Positions 1-7,209 of a stretch of DNA of 64,000 nt are shown piece after piece. Position 1 is the first letter of the stretch, and each line of letters begins with the position of its first letter. The notes under the pieces were generated by a model. The model searched no databases, had not been told where the DNA came from, and saw only the letters and a list, made by a program, of their open reading frames with translations. Origin of the DNA: Methanoregulaceae archaeon (lineage in GTDB: Archaea; Halobacteriota; Methanomicrobia; Methanomicrobiales; Methanospirillaceae); assembly GCA_015660965.1 (NCBI GenBank), contig JACTVG010000001.1:411731-475730 (forward strand). The letters are read 5' to 3'. The translations under genes and the position numbers were made by a program.

Positions 1-107
1 CCACTGAGATTCCTTCGGTAGATGAGAACTCAATGCAGACATCGTATAGAAACGGTGTGCTTGAATTGACATTCAAAATACAATCAAAAGAGAACAAAGA
101 GAAATAA
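1..107 (+). CDS. Hsp20/alpha-crystallin family protein, C-terminal end (partial)
   Basis: An open frame enters from the left edge (codons in phase with base 3) and stops at TAA 105-107. The 34 visible residues include V-D-E-N-S-M, then Y-R-N-G-V-L-E-L-T-F. This resembles the last strands of the alpha-crystallin domain of small heat-shock proteins, where a Y-x-N-G-V-L-x-[VL] stretch is typical. The tail is short and lysine-rich. Small heat-shock proteins are ATP-independent holdases in the cytoplasm. Only the end of the gene is present, so the family call rests on one motif. No terminator stem is visible after the stop, only a T-rich stretch. Confidence 0.55.
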   Translation, partial: TEIPSVDENSMQTSYRNGVLELTFKIQSKENKEK

Positions 108-191
108 GATCTAACTTTTTTTATTGCTCCCTCATTTTAAATCATCACGTATTTTATAGTGTTAGCAATACCTACTATTGAGTGATTTTTC

Positions 192-1289
192 ATGCCAAAG
201 ACTACTGTTTCCATCATTAAAGCTGATGTGGGAAGTTTTCCCGGGCACTCACGTACACACCCCAAACTTCTTGAGAAAGCTGCACAGATGCTCAAATCTC
301 AAGAGGGTAAACTGTTGATCGACTCATTCGTTACCCACTGTGGTGACGACCTTGAGTTGATCATGACACACAAACATGGTGTGGACAATGAGAAAGTGCA
401 CAAATTAGCTTGGGACGTGTTCATTGAATGTGCTGCAATTGCAAAGAGTATGAAGCTCTACGGTGCTGGTCAGGATATCCTCTCTGATGCTTTCTCTGGA
501 AACGTAAAAGGGATGGGACCTGGAGTTGCTGAAATGGAGTTTGAGGAACGGGGAAGCGATCCGGTCCTCATCTTTATGGCCGACAAAACTGAACCGGGTG
601 CCTGGAATTTCTATCTCTATAAGATCTTTGCCGACCCATTCAACACACCAGGACTTGTTATTGACCCGTCAATGCACAGTGGTTTTGTATTCGAAGTCCA
701 TGACTTGATTGAAAAGCGAAGAATAATGTTCAAAACACCAGAGGAAAGTTACAATTTACTTGCGTACATTGGTGCGCCATCCCGTTACGTGATCAAACAT
801 GTCTTTAAAAAGGACGGCACTATAGGAGCATCAACGAGCACTCAGCGACTCAATATGCTGGCAGGAAGATACGTGGGTAAAGATGATCCGGTTATGATTG
901 TTAGATCCCAAAGTGGATTCCCCGCTGTTGGCGAAGTAATTGATCCATTTTGTATTCCGGTCCTCGTTGCTGGGTGGATGCGAGGGTCTCACCATGGACC
1001 GTTGATGCCAGTTGGACTTTGTGATTCCAATTGTACGAGATTTGATGGACCGCCCCGTGTGATGTGCTTCGGTTTCCAAGTCTGCAATGGACAATTGATC
1101 GGGCCAGTTGACATGTTTGATGATCCAGGTTTTGATCGGGTCCGTGCCCGGTGCAATGAGCTTGCGGATGTTATCCGAGCTCAGGGACCGTTCGAACCAC
1201 ACCGTCTCTCTCTAGATGAGATGGAGTATACCACATTACCGGCAGTTGAAAAAGAGCTAAGGAAACGGTGGGAACCCCTCCCAGAATAA
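192..1289 (+). CDS. fbp: Fructose-1,6-bisphosphate aldolase/phosphatase, bifunctional
   Basis: This 365-residue protein matches the archaeal FBP aldolase/phosphatase (FBPase class V) along its whole length. The enzyme joins DHAP and GAP and then dephosphorylates the product, giving one-way gluconeogenesis to fructose 6-phosphate. The N-terminal metal/phosphate site is visible at D12 and H19 (A-D-V-G-S-F-P-G-H). Further acidic metal ligands lie at D52-D53 and in G-Q-D at 93-95. Y227 and K230 are three residues apart, as in the catalytic Tyr/Schiff-base Lys pair of this family. The ATG follows GAGTGAT, a plausible ribosome binding site. It stands alone between an Hsp20 gene and the LSm pair. 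Length is normal for the family. Confidence 0.95.
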   Translation: MPKTTVSIIKADVGSFPGHSRTHPKLLEKAAQMLKSQEGKLLIDSFVTHCGDDLELIMTHKHGVDNEKVHKLAWDVFIECAAIAKSMKLYGAGQDILSDAFSGNVKGMGPGVAEMEFEERGSDPVLIFMADKTEPGAWNFYLYKIFADPFNTPGLVIDPSMHSGFVFEVHDLIEKRRIMFKTPEESYNLLAYIGAPSRYVIKHVFKKDGTIGASTSTQRLNMLAGRYVGKDDPVMIVRSQSGFPAVGEVIDPFCIPVLVAGWMRGSHHGPLMPVGLCDSNCTRFDGPPRVMCFGFQVCNGQLIGPVDMFDDPGFDRVRARCNELADVIRAQGPFEPHRLSLDEMEYTTLPAVEKELRKRWEPLPE

Positions 1290-1445
1290 TTTTTCATTAA
1301 TTTATGCGGGTCGAATCAAAAAAGTATAAAATCTCAATTTTTGCTATATAATTTTTCAATGCTAAAGGAATAAACAACTTCTTTGCGTATAGTCAAAAGA
1401 TAAATGTGGCAAACTTTAATTATTTAGCATCCCAATGTAGGGCAG

Positions 1446-1682
1446 ATGGTTAACGGAATTGTTTTGCCAATAAAAAAGGTTTTTGCGCTACTGGATTCGA
1501 AAATCACTGTTGAAATTAAAGACGAGAGACGCAAACTGCAAGGGCGACTCGTCGCTGTTGATGAATATTTAAATATCCACATGGATGAGACCATCGAATT
1601 CGTTGACAACCAGAGAGGTAGAAGTCTTGGTACCGTTGTCATCAGAGGAAATAATATTTTAACAATAGCCCCACTCATCTGA
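1446..1682 (+). CDS. LSm/Sm-like archaeal RNA-binding protein
   Basis: This 78-residue protein is a typical archaeal Sm-like protein (SmAP). It forms heptameric rings that bind U-rich RNA. The Sm1 motif is seen around residues 36-56 (G-R-L-V-A-V-D-E-Y-L-N-I, then D-E-T-I-E-F). The Sm2 motif is near the C-terminus (G-T-V-V-I-R-G-N-N-I-L-T-I). In many euryarchaea the next gene encodes ribosomal protein L37e. Here the next gene, 7 bases downstream, is a winged-helix protein with four cysteines, so the pair is probably co-transcribed. An A/T-rich promoter-like region precedes the start. Confidence 0.92.
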   Translation: MVNGIVLPIKKVFALLDSKITVEIKDERRKLQGRLVAVDEYLNIHMDETIEFVDNQRGRSLGTVVIRGNNILTIAPLI

Positions 1683-1689
1683 GGAGTCT

Positions 1690-2043
1690 ATGGCAGAATC
1701 TGAAGACGAGGCACTGAATCTAATCCAGTCTAAACCGGAGGGGGTACTCCAAAATGAACTTTGGAAAGAATTGGGTGTTGATAGCAGGAAATGTTCGAGG
1801 ATTGTTAAAAAGTTAGAAGAGAACGGGCTTATTGAACGAATTGAATACAAAAAAGACGGCATAAAAACGTATCTTCTACGAGCAAAGAAAAGATTGGTCG
1901 ATCCGAATTTTCTTCTCTCCGGTGATGAGCTAATCCCGTGTATCGGTTGCGATCTTGAGTGTATCGTTGAAGAATGCCACCCGCTTATGGATTGGATGTA
2001 CCAGCTCGCAATCGTTCACCAATCACGAAAGAGTAAAAAATAA
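1690..2043 (+). CDS. Winged-helix protein with C-terminal four-cysteine motif (TFE-beta-like?)
   Basis: This 117-residue protein has an N-terminal winged-helix fold: helices over residues 5-46, with L-V-x-K-L-x-E-N-G-L-I-type recognition helix and wing at 32-63. A short C-terminal domain follows with cysteines at 84, 87, 91 and 96, then H-P-L-M-D-W-M. A single winged helix followed by a compact Cys4 cluster and an aromatic D/E-W motif is the architecture of TFE-beta/hRPC39, a transcription initiation factor subunit with an Fe-S cluster. That assignment is inference. A generic MarR-like regulator with a metal site is the alternative. The ATG has a strong GAGGAGT site 3 bases upstream and lies 7 bases after the LSm stop, so the two are probably one transcript. 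Confidence 0.75.
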   Translation: MAESEDEALNLIQSKPEGVLQNELWKELGVDSRKCSRIVKKLEENGLIERIEYKKDGIKTYLLRAKKRLVDPNFLLSGDELIPCIGCDLECIVEECHPLMDWMYQLAIVHQSRKSKK

Positions 2044-2106
2044 GTTTGTTGTTATTTGAATTGTCCCTATATTCAGTGGAACATTATTTTTTTATGGTAA
2101 TAAAAA

Positions 2107-2655
2107 ATGGCTGGTACATTAAATAATTTTACAGATGAGACAATCTTAAAAAATCCAAAAATCTCTCTTTTGCTGCAGGTACTCACTTTAGCTTTACCAA
2201 TTAACATTTATGTTGTCGGAGATTGGCTAGGTACCGGTGTTCAATGGGTATTATTTCGGTATCAACGCACATATCTCGGTATTAGTTTAATTCCCATCAC
2301 CAGAGACTTAGAGTATGTCCTGTCTGGAATAATGGCTGGTCGAAGTGGAACTGCCCTTCTATTGTGGTGTGGAGGTGCAATTATTCTTACTACCGCCATT
2401 CTACTCACATTTTATTGGTGTTATATCGATTCCGAATTCAGTATAGGCCCCTATGCTCCACTCCTAACAATCCTTTCTGGTATCCTTTTCGGTATCAGCT
2501 GTATAGAGCAGTATGGAATCTTCTTTGCAGGACCAGCGGGGTTTACTATACCCATAGGTATACCGCTTCTCATTGGTCTTGGTTGGTGGATTTATCAAAA
2601 AAATACGGATCAATTTCTACCAACAAAAGATTATGAAAAGGATAATGATGACTAG
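2107..2655 (+). CDS. Unrecognised multi-pass membrane protein
   Basis: I do not recognise this 182-residue protein. It has four or five hydrophobic segments, roughly at residues 20-38, 43-60, 80-103, 116-132 and 140-158. The cytoplasmic-looking N-terminus is polar and the C-terminal tail is charged (D-Y-E-K-D-N-D-D). There are no signal peptide and no enzyme motifs. Its neighbours are the winged-helix gene upstream and the receiver-PAS-DAC gene downstream on the same strand, but gaps of 63 and over 130 bases suggest separate transcripts. Codon use matches the flanking genes. No clear ribosome binding site is seen, so it may be leaderless. Confidence 0.75.
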   Translation: MAGTLNNFTDETILKNPKISLLLQVLTLALPINIYVVGDWLGTGVQWVLFRYQRTYLGISLIPITRDLEYVLSGIMAGRSGTALLLWCGGAIILTTAILLTFYWCYIDSEFSIGPYAPLLTILSGILFGISCIEQYGIFFAGPAGFTIPIGIPLLIGLGWWIYQKNTDQFLPTKDYEKDNDD

Positions 2656-2791
2656 TGGATAAATAAACAAATCAGTCGGATCTTCGTTAGTTCTCGTTTA
2701 ATTTTGTTTGATTGTTCTCAACAACTATTTATTGAACGAATCTCCACCTCATATAAGAAATATACCGTCGAGATACGATAGAGATAATCCC

Positions 2792-4474
2792 ATGATTGCT
2801 GTGCTGTTTGTGGATGATAATTCAGAACTGATGGCGCATGCCCGTTCGATTCTTGAAAAATCCGGGGAGATAAGGCTCGATATTGCCCATTCCACTAAAC
2901 AGGCACTTGAAAAAATGAAGAACCGGACCTATGATGTTGTTGTTTGTTACGAGCAAGTGCCGGATGTAAACGGTGTTGAATTTGTTGCTGATATGAATGG
3001 TGTCGAATTTTTGAAATATCTTAAATCACAGGGAAATACGACACCTTTTATCATTATTGCTCGACATAGCCCAAACAAAGTAGTTGTTGCCGAAATTATC
3101 AACGGTTTCGAGCTTCCAATTCCAAAAAGTGCAGATGCTCGATCGCAATTCACGGATCTTGCTATGATGGTAAAACAAACCATGCTCCGAAAAAAAGCCG
3201 AGCGTGAAATCAAGGCTCAGAACGACCAATTAGCAGCAATCCTTTCTGCAACACCACTTGGAATTTTCCAGATGCGAAATCATGTTATTGAATGGGCAAA
3301 TCATCCTTTTGCATCAATGCTTGGTTATGACGAGCATCAGATTGTTGGAAAAGATATAAAGATCCTTTTCAAAAATTCCGAAGAATATGAGCAAGTTATC
3401 CATGATTTGCAGACTAAGAAAGACATTATCGGGTTGGGACAATGTGAATGTGACCTTGTCCGTTCTGATAGAGTGGTTGTTCCCTGCCAATTACGGATAC
3501 AGGCACTTGATCCTCGAGATGTAGTAAAAGGTGGAACGTTTGTTGTAACAGACATCTCGGAACGAAAAAAGCTTACTGTCGCTCTGAAGGAAAGCGAGGC
3601 TAAGTATCGGGAGATGATGCAGAATACCCAGAGCATCATTATCAGAATTGATACGCAAGGAACTATTACGTTCTTTAACACTTATGCACTGCAGTTTTTT
3701 GATTTCACTCCAGAGGAAGTAATTGGTAAGAATGTTGTCGGTATCATTATTGCCCAAAAAACCCGATCTGGTCATGACCTCTCAATGATGGCAAACGATC
3801 TAGGGTTCAACGCAGAGGGGTACGCAATCAATGTAATGGAGAATATCCGCAGAAATGGTGATCGTGTCTGGATTGCTTGGATCAACAAAGCAATCCGAGA
3901 TGAACAAGGGCATATAATAGAGGTACTCTGTATTGGTAATGATATCACAGATAGACGTCGCCCCACTGGAGAAGTGAGGATAAGTACAGACACTTGGAAA
4001 GATCAAATCATTGCTGAAACAGATATTTGTGAGGATGTCTTTGATGCAGTCTTCCATATATGTACTGAAATATCAGTTGAGGGGAGAGAAGGCAAGTCCG
4101 TCGGAACAACATTTTTGATCGGAGATTCAAAAAATATCCTTGCAAAATCACGTCAAATTATGTTGAATGCATTTGAGGGGCACCCTCCCGAGCTGCGAAT
4201 GGTGACAAATCCTGACATCAAAGAAAACATCAAAGAATTCGCACAACTTGACGGTGCCTTTATTGTCAGAGGTGACGGTTTCTTGGAAGCTTCTGGAAGG
4301 TACATAACAGTTGACACCAGTTGCGTCAATCTACCCAAGGGTATGGGTACCCGACACAATTCTGTTGCTGCTATCACTAATGTCACCCACGCCATTGGTA
4401 TTGTGATCTCACAAAGCGGTGGTGGTATTACAATCTTTAAAAATGGACAAATATTGAAAAAAATTATTCTTTAA
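2792..4474 (+). CDS. Receiver-PAS-PAS-diadenylate cyclase (DAC) sensor protein
   Basis: I choose ATG 2792 (M-I-A-V-L-F-V-D-D-N), which begins exactly at a receiver-domain strand and gives 560 residues. The longer TTG frame from 2708 adds 28 unconserved residues. Order of domains (numbering from 2792): receiver 1-130; linker helix 131-147; PAS 148-258; PAS 265-387 ending in I-T-D-R-R; DAC (DisA_N) about 405-560. The DAC domain shows D-G-A at 487-489 and R-H-N at 521-523, the positions of the DGA and RHR catalytic motifs, with E-G-R-E-G-K and V-G-T upstream as in archaeal DacZ. The predicted reaction is 2 ATP to c-di-AMP. The receiver lacks its phosphoacceptor: Tyr (codon 2948-2950) sits where Asp is expected, and a short G-V-E-F duplication follows. 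No histidine kinase domain is present. It is probably a cytosolic sensor controlling c-di-AMP. Confidence 0.85.
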   Translation: MIAVLFVDDNSELMAHARSILEKSGEIRLDIAHSTKQALEKMKNRTYDVVVCYEQVPDVNGVEFVADMNGVEFLKYLKSQGNTTPFIIIARHSPNKVVVAEIINGFELPIPKSADARSQFTDLAMMVKQTMLRKKAEREIKAQNDQLAAILSATPLGIFQMRNHVIEWANHPFASMLGYDEHQIVGKDIKILFKNSEEYEQVIHDLQTKKDIIGLGQCECDLVRSDRVVVPCQLRIQALDPRDVVKGGTFVVTDISERKKLTVALKESEAKYREMMQNTQSIIIRIDTQGTITFFNTYALQFFDFTPEEVIGKNVVGIIIAQKTRSGHDLSMMANDLGFNAEGYAINVMENIRRNGDRVWIAWINKAIRDEQGHIIEVLCIGNDITDRRRPTGEVRISTDTWKDQIIAETDICEDVFDAVFHICTEISVEGREGKSVGTTFLIGDSKNILAKSRQIMLNAFEGHPPELRMVTNPDIKENIKEFAQLDGAFIVRGDGFLEASGRYITVDTSCVNLPKGMGTRHNSVAAITNVTHAIGIVISQSGGGITIFKNGQILKKIIL

Positions 4475-4611
4475 AGGATTACGTTATCGTAACACGTTGT
4501 TAACAATGTATATTTCTATTAATCCTCTCTCTCGTTCCATCGATATATACCAAATAGTACGACTTTATTACTGAATTGGTTATCAACCCATCTCATAATC
4601 TCATTACTCAA

Positions 4612-5685
4612 TCACTCAGAATCGCATCCGATCGAATCACGCTCTTTATACCAATGATCTTTGAAATACAGAGCGACGTTCACAAGACTTATCAATACAG
4701 GTACTTCCACGAGTGGTCCGATAACCGTAGCAAATGCAACTGCCGAACCAATACCGAACACCCCGACTGCCACCGCTATGGCGAGTTCGAAGTTATTGGA
4801 AGCGGCGATGAACGAGAGGCTTGCCGAGCGAGGGTAATTGATGCCTGACCTGTACGCGAGGTAGAAGCTGACAAAGAACATGATGAGGAAGTAGCAGACG
4901 AGCGGGATCGCCACCCGGACCACGTCGAGGGGTACATTGACAATGTACTCACCCTTAAGCGAGAACATCACAATGATGGTGAAGAGCAGCGCAACGAGGG
5001 TTACAGGTGAAATTCTCGGGATGAACTCCCGTTCATACCATTCCCTTGACCTGATGGAGAGAAGGGTGAACCGGGTGATAACCCCGGCAATGAACGGAAT
5101 TCCCAGGTACACAAAGACGCTCACCGCAATCTCTGCCATTGTCACGTTTACGACAGTCCCTGAGGCGACCTTGAGCGCCGGCAGGAGGAGCGTGATGAAG
5201 AAATAGGCGTACGGCGAGTAAAAAAGGACCTGGAAGACGGAATTTAACCCCACCATGGCAGCGCAGAACTCGCCGTCTCCGCCGGCAAGGTTGTTCCAGA
5301 CGATCACCATTGCAATGCACGGGGCAATCCCCACAAGGATCAGCCCGTACAAGTAATCCGGCAGGTCACGGAGGAAGAGAACAGCAAGGGCAAACATGAG
5401 GAACGGTGCCACGATCCAAATCAGGAAAAGGGAGAGACCGAGGATCTTTGGGTCACGGAAGACATTGCCGAGCTCTTCGTATCGGACTTTGGCGAGCGGG
5501 GAGTACATCATCAGGATGAGCCCGAGGGCAATCGGGACTGAGGTGGTGCCGACAGAGAGGCCAGTGATTACGAGCGGTACGTCAGGGAAATAAAACCCGG
5601 TGGCGATACCGATCGCCATGGCAAGGAAGATCCAGACAGTAAGGTAACGGTCGATGATTGAGAGTTGTTTTATAGCATGTTCCAT
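4612..5685 (-). CDS. acr3: Arsenite efflux permease, ACR3 family
   Basis: This 357-residue protein has ten predicted membrane spans and matches ACR3 arsenite exporters (bile acid:Na+ symporter superfamily). These drive As(III) out of the cell with the proton gradient. The conserved TM4 Cys is visible in G-I-A-P-C-I-A-M-V, followed by V-W-N-N-L-A-G-G-D, both family hallmarks. The start codon directly abuts the hgcB stop, so it is the third gene of an hgcA-hgcB-acr3 transcript. Third positions are clearly richer in G and C than in hgcA or the flanking genes (many CTC, GTC, ATC, CGG codons), a sign of recent acquisition. It overlaps the end of a short antisense frame at 4576-4848, which I reject. 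Confidence 0.93.
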   Translation of the reverse strand: MEHAIKQLSIIDRYLTVWIFLAMAIGIATGFYFPDVPLVITGLSVGTTSVPIALGLILMMYSPLAKVRYEELGNVFRDPKILGLSLFLIWIVAPFLMFALAVLFLRDLPDYLYGLILVGIAPCIAMVIVWNNLAGGDGEFCAAMVGLNSVFQVLFYSPYAYFFITLLLPALKVASGTVVNVTMAEIAVSVFVYLGIPFIAGVITRFTLLSIRSREWYEREFIPRISPVTLVALLFTIIVMFSLKGEYIVNVPLDVVRVAIPLVCYFLIMFFVSFYLAYRSGINYPRSASLSFIAASNNFELAIAVAVGVFGIGSAVAFATVIGPLVEVPVLISLVNVALYFKDHWYKERDSIGCDSE

Positions 5686-6018
5686 TCACTTCACATCGCA
5701 GCAGGTTGAAGGTTCATTTTGCTCTTGACAGCAGGATCCCACTTCACCACCGCAAGAACAACTATCCATATCCTTCCCTCGCAGTGCAGCGATTATCATC
5801 GCCCAAGCGCAACCAACACCGCTCTGCACCTCAATTGCCTGTACCGGGCAATTCAAAGCACAAGCTCCGCACTCCATACATTTTGATGGTTGGATAAGTT
5901 CTGCATGGTGTTCACCTTCGGCAAAAACTCTGTGGGGGCAGACTTGAGTGCAGCGTCGACAGTTGATGCACCGTTCTGGATAATATCGAAGGGTATTCTC
6001 TGTATAGGAATTAAACAT
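5686..6018 (-). CDS. hgcB: Mercury methylation ferredoxin HgcB
   Basis: This 110-residue protein carries two [4Fe-4S] motifs. The first is C-I-N-C-R-R-C-T-Q-V-C-P at 17-28. The second is C-M-E-C-G-A-C-A-L-N-C at 47-57, the signature of HgcB. HgcB is thought to reduce the corrinoid cofactor of HgcA and to handle Hg(II). A conserved lone Cys is at 70 (G-V-G-C-A-W). The C-terminal tail has C87, C89, C96, C97, C106 and C107, including the paired cysteines typical of HgcB but with extra Cys. The ATG overlaps the hgcA stop by one base (TGATG), which implies translational coupling. Slightly longer than the common 95-100 residues because of the Cys-rich tail. Confidence 0.93.
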   Translation of the reverse strand: MFNSYTENTLRYYPERCINCRRCTQVCPHRVFAEGEHHAELIQPSKCMECGACALNCPVQAIEVQSGVGCAWAMIIAALRGKDMDSCSCGGEVGSCCQEQNEPSTCCDVK

Positions 6019-7091
6019 CAGATCCCTCCAGTAAACCGTAGCAGTCCTAGCAAAATTGCAAGTGCAATTCCAGAACCAGCCATCATTGCCATGAAAGGCA
6101 CGTACTGGAAGATCTCTTTTTTTACACCTGTTCTAGATGTAAATGTCGTTGATCCCGTGAAATTGAGAGCAAGGTACGCAGTTACGGCTGGCATAATAAG
6201 AAGTGCGGTTAGCGCAGCTAGTATATTCTCCAAAAGAGGTAGTGTGTGATCAGATCCAAAGGAAACAGCAATGGGAAATGCAACAATCCCTCCCAAGATG
6301 AACCCTTTCGTACTGAAATCCTGTGTCGGGATAAACGGCAACAGTGTCGGAAAGAGTATCGTTCCCGCGAGAACTGCAGAAATTGCGGCGATCACCCCGA
6401 GACCTCCAACAAGAAAATAGAGGATTAGTGCAACGACAACCAGTGGAAGTGCGATATGGACAACCTCGATTGGTGTTACGAAAAGCCGATCCATAAATGA
6501 GAATTGAATTCGGCGCATCTCTGGTGTTGTTTTATGAGTTGAAAGATATTCAGGGAGGTCTCGGGCACGGATAGGGGCATACTCTACCCTAAAACCGGAC
6601 TTTCGTTGGACTTCATGAGCGGAAATTCCCGGAGCACCGAGCTGAGGTAAAATAAGACTTCGATGTTCTATAAAAGACGTAAGCTTGGTAAGCTCAATTC
6701 TTCGAACAAGTTCGTCTGTACCAAACGTCCCTTTTCCCGCAGCACACCAGACATTGATTCCTTTTGTATCAAGTACAAGAATATAACAACTAATACCCGC
6801 GAGTACTGACCGAACCGCATCGAAGCTGAGTGTATAGTTCGCAGTTACAATGACTGGTGAGGTAGGAATAGGTGTACCAATCTGATAGAGACCTGGAACT
6901 ACCCTGTGACCCATCCGGTTCACCCCCCATCGGGCGAAGAAGTGGTCGACCTTATTGGCGAATGTGATTGTGCTTGTGGTCGTGCGGATCTCTGTTGACG
7001 GTTTAACCTGTTCGTTACAATTACACAGAGGTTGTACCAAATCTGTGTTGCACGAACAGCATGACGTATCTTCTTGATTCATTATCTCCAC
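6018..7091 (-). CDS. hgcA: Mercury methyltransferase corrinoid protein HgcA
   Basis: This 357-residue protein (GTG start; ATG at 7082 would remove three residues) has the HgcA corrinoid domain followed by five membrane spans near 208-230, 231-252, 263-279, 286-310 and 332-352. The diagnostic cap-helix motif N-V-W-C-A-A-G-K is at 113-120; C116 would be the lower axial ligand to cobalt. This motif separates HgcA from the gamma subunit of the corrinoid iron-sulfur protein. HgcA transfers a methyl group to Hg(II), giving methylmercury. Unusual is an N-terminal extension with C11, C12, C14, C23 and C25 before the conserved domain. It is the first gene of an operon with hgcB and acr3, divergent from arsR. 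Confidence 0.95.
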   Translation of the reverse strand: MEIMNQEDTSCCSCNTDLVQPLCNCNEQVKPSTEIRTTTSTITFANKVDHFFARWGVNRMGHRVVPGLYQIGTPIPTSPVIVTANYTLSFDAVRSVLAGISCYILVLDTKGINVWCAAGKGTFGTDELVRRIELTKLTSFIEHRSLILPQLGAPGISAHEVQRKSGFRVEYAPIRARDLPEYLSTHKTTPEMRRIQFSFMDRLFVTPIEVVHIALPLVVVALILYFLVGGLGVIAAISAVLAGTILFPTLLPFIPTQDFSTKGFILGGIVAFPIAVSFGSDHTLPLLENILAALTALLIMPAVTAYLALNFTGSTTFTSRTGVKKEIFQYVPFMAMMAGSGIALAILLGLLRFTGGI

Positions 7092-7095
7092 AGCA

Positions 7096-7113
7096 TTTCA
7101 AATTTTGTTGAAA
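7096..7113. promoter_or_regulatory. Inverted repeat near hgcA start (putative ArsR operator)
   Basis: TTTCAA (7096-7101) and TTGAAA (7108-7113) form a perfect inverted repeat around a 6-base spacer. It lies 5 bases upstream of the hgcA start codon in the divergent arsR/hgcA region. Its half sites match those of the second palindrome at 7159-7174. Operator function for the neighbouring ArsR protein is inference. Confidence 0.45.
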
Positions 7114-7131
7114 CATCATTCGAAACGTATG

Positions 7132-7140
7132 ATTATATAT
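7132..7140 (+). promoter_or_regulatory. TATA-box-like element for arsR
   Basis: The run ATTATATAT is a good match to an archaeal TATA box. A transcript would begin about 25 bases downstream, within or next to the palindrome at 7159-7174, and leave a leader of about 45-50 bases before the ATG at 7210. The element could also serve hgcA on the other strand, since it is nearly palindromic. Confidence 0.45.
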
Positions 7141-7158
7141 CTTTGCATTTCATATTTA

Positions 7159-7174
7159 TTTGAAATGTTTCAAA
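7159..7174. promoter_or_regulatory. Perfect palindrome overlapping predicted arsR transcription start (putative operator)
   Basis: TTTGAAA-TG-TTTCAAA is a perfect 7-base inverted repeat with a 2-base centre. ArsR/SmtB repressors bind AT-rich palindromes of this kind. Its place just after the TATA-like element would let a bound repressor block initiation. It contains the ATG at 7165, which argues that this codon is not the arsR start. Confidence 0.5.
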
Positions 7175-7209
7175 GTGACATCTCTTGCTGCAGTGTAAAA
7201 TTAAATCGT

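Noticed and set aside
2708..2791. TTG start that extends the receiver-PAS-DAC protein by 28 residues
   Set aside because: The ATG at 2792 starts exactly at the receiver domain; the extra residues match nothing and look untranslated.
2792..4474. Sensor histidine kinase annotation
   Set aside because: Receiver plus PAS suggests it at first, but no H-box or HATPase motifs follow; the C-terminus is a DAC domain.
4576..4848. 90-codon plus-strand frame under acr3
   Set aside because: Antisense to the end of acr3, with a composition that mirrors it and no binding site.
6018..7091. Corrinoid iron-sulfur protein gamma subunit (CdhE) as identity
   Set aside because: The N-V-W-C-A-A-G-K motif, five C-terminal TMs and the adjacent HgcB are specific to HgcA.
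7105..7209. Upstream starts for arsR at 7105 and 7165
   Set aside because: They lie in the TATA/palindrome region. The second ATG is inside the perfect palindrome. ATG 7210 gives the normal ArsR length.
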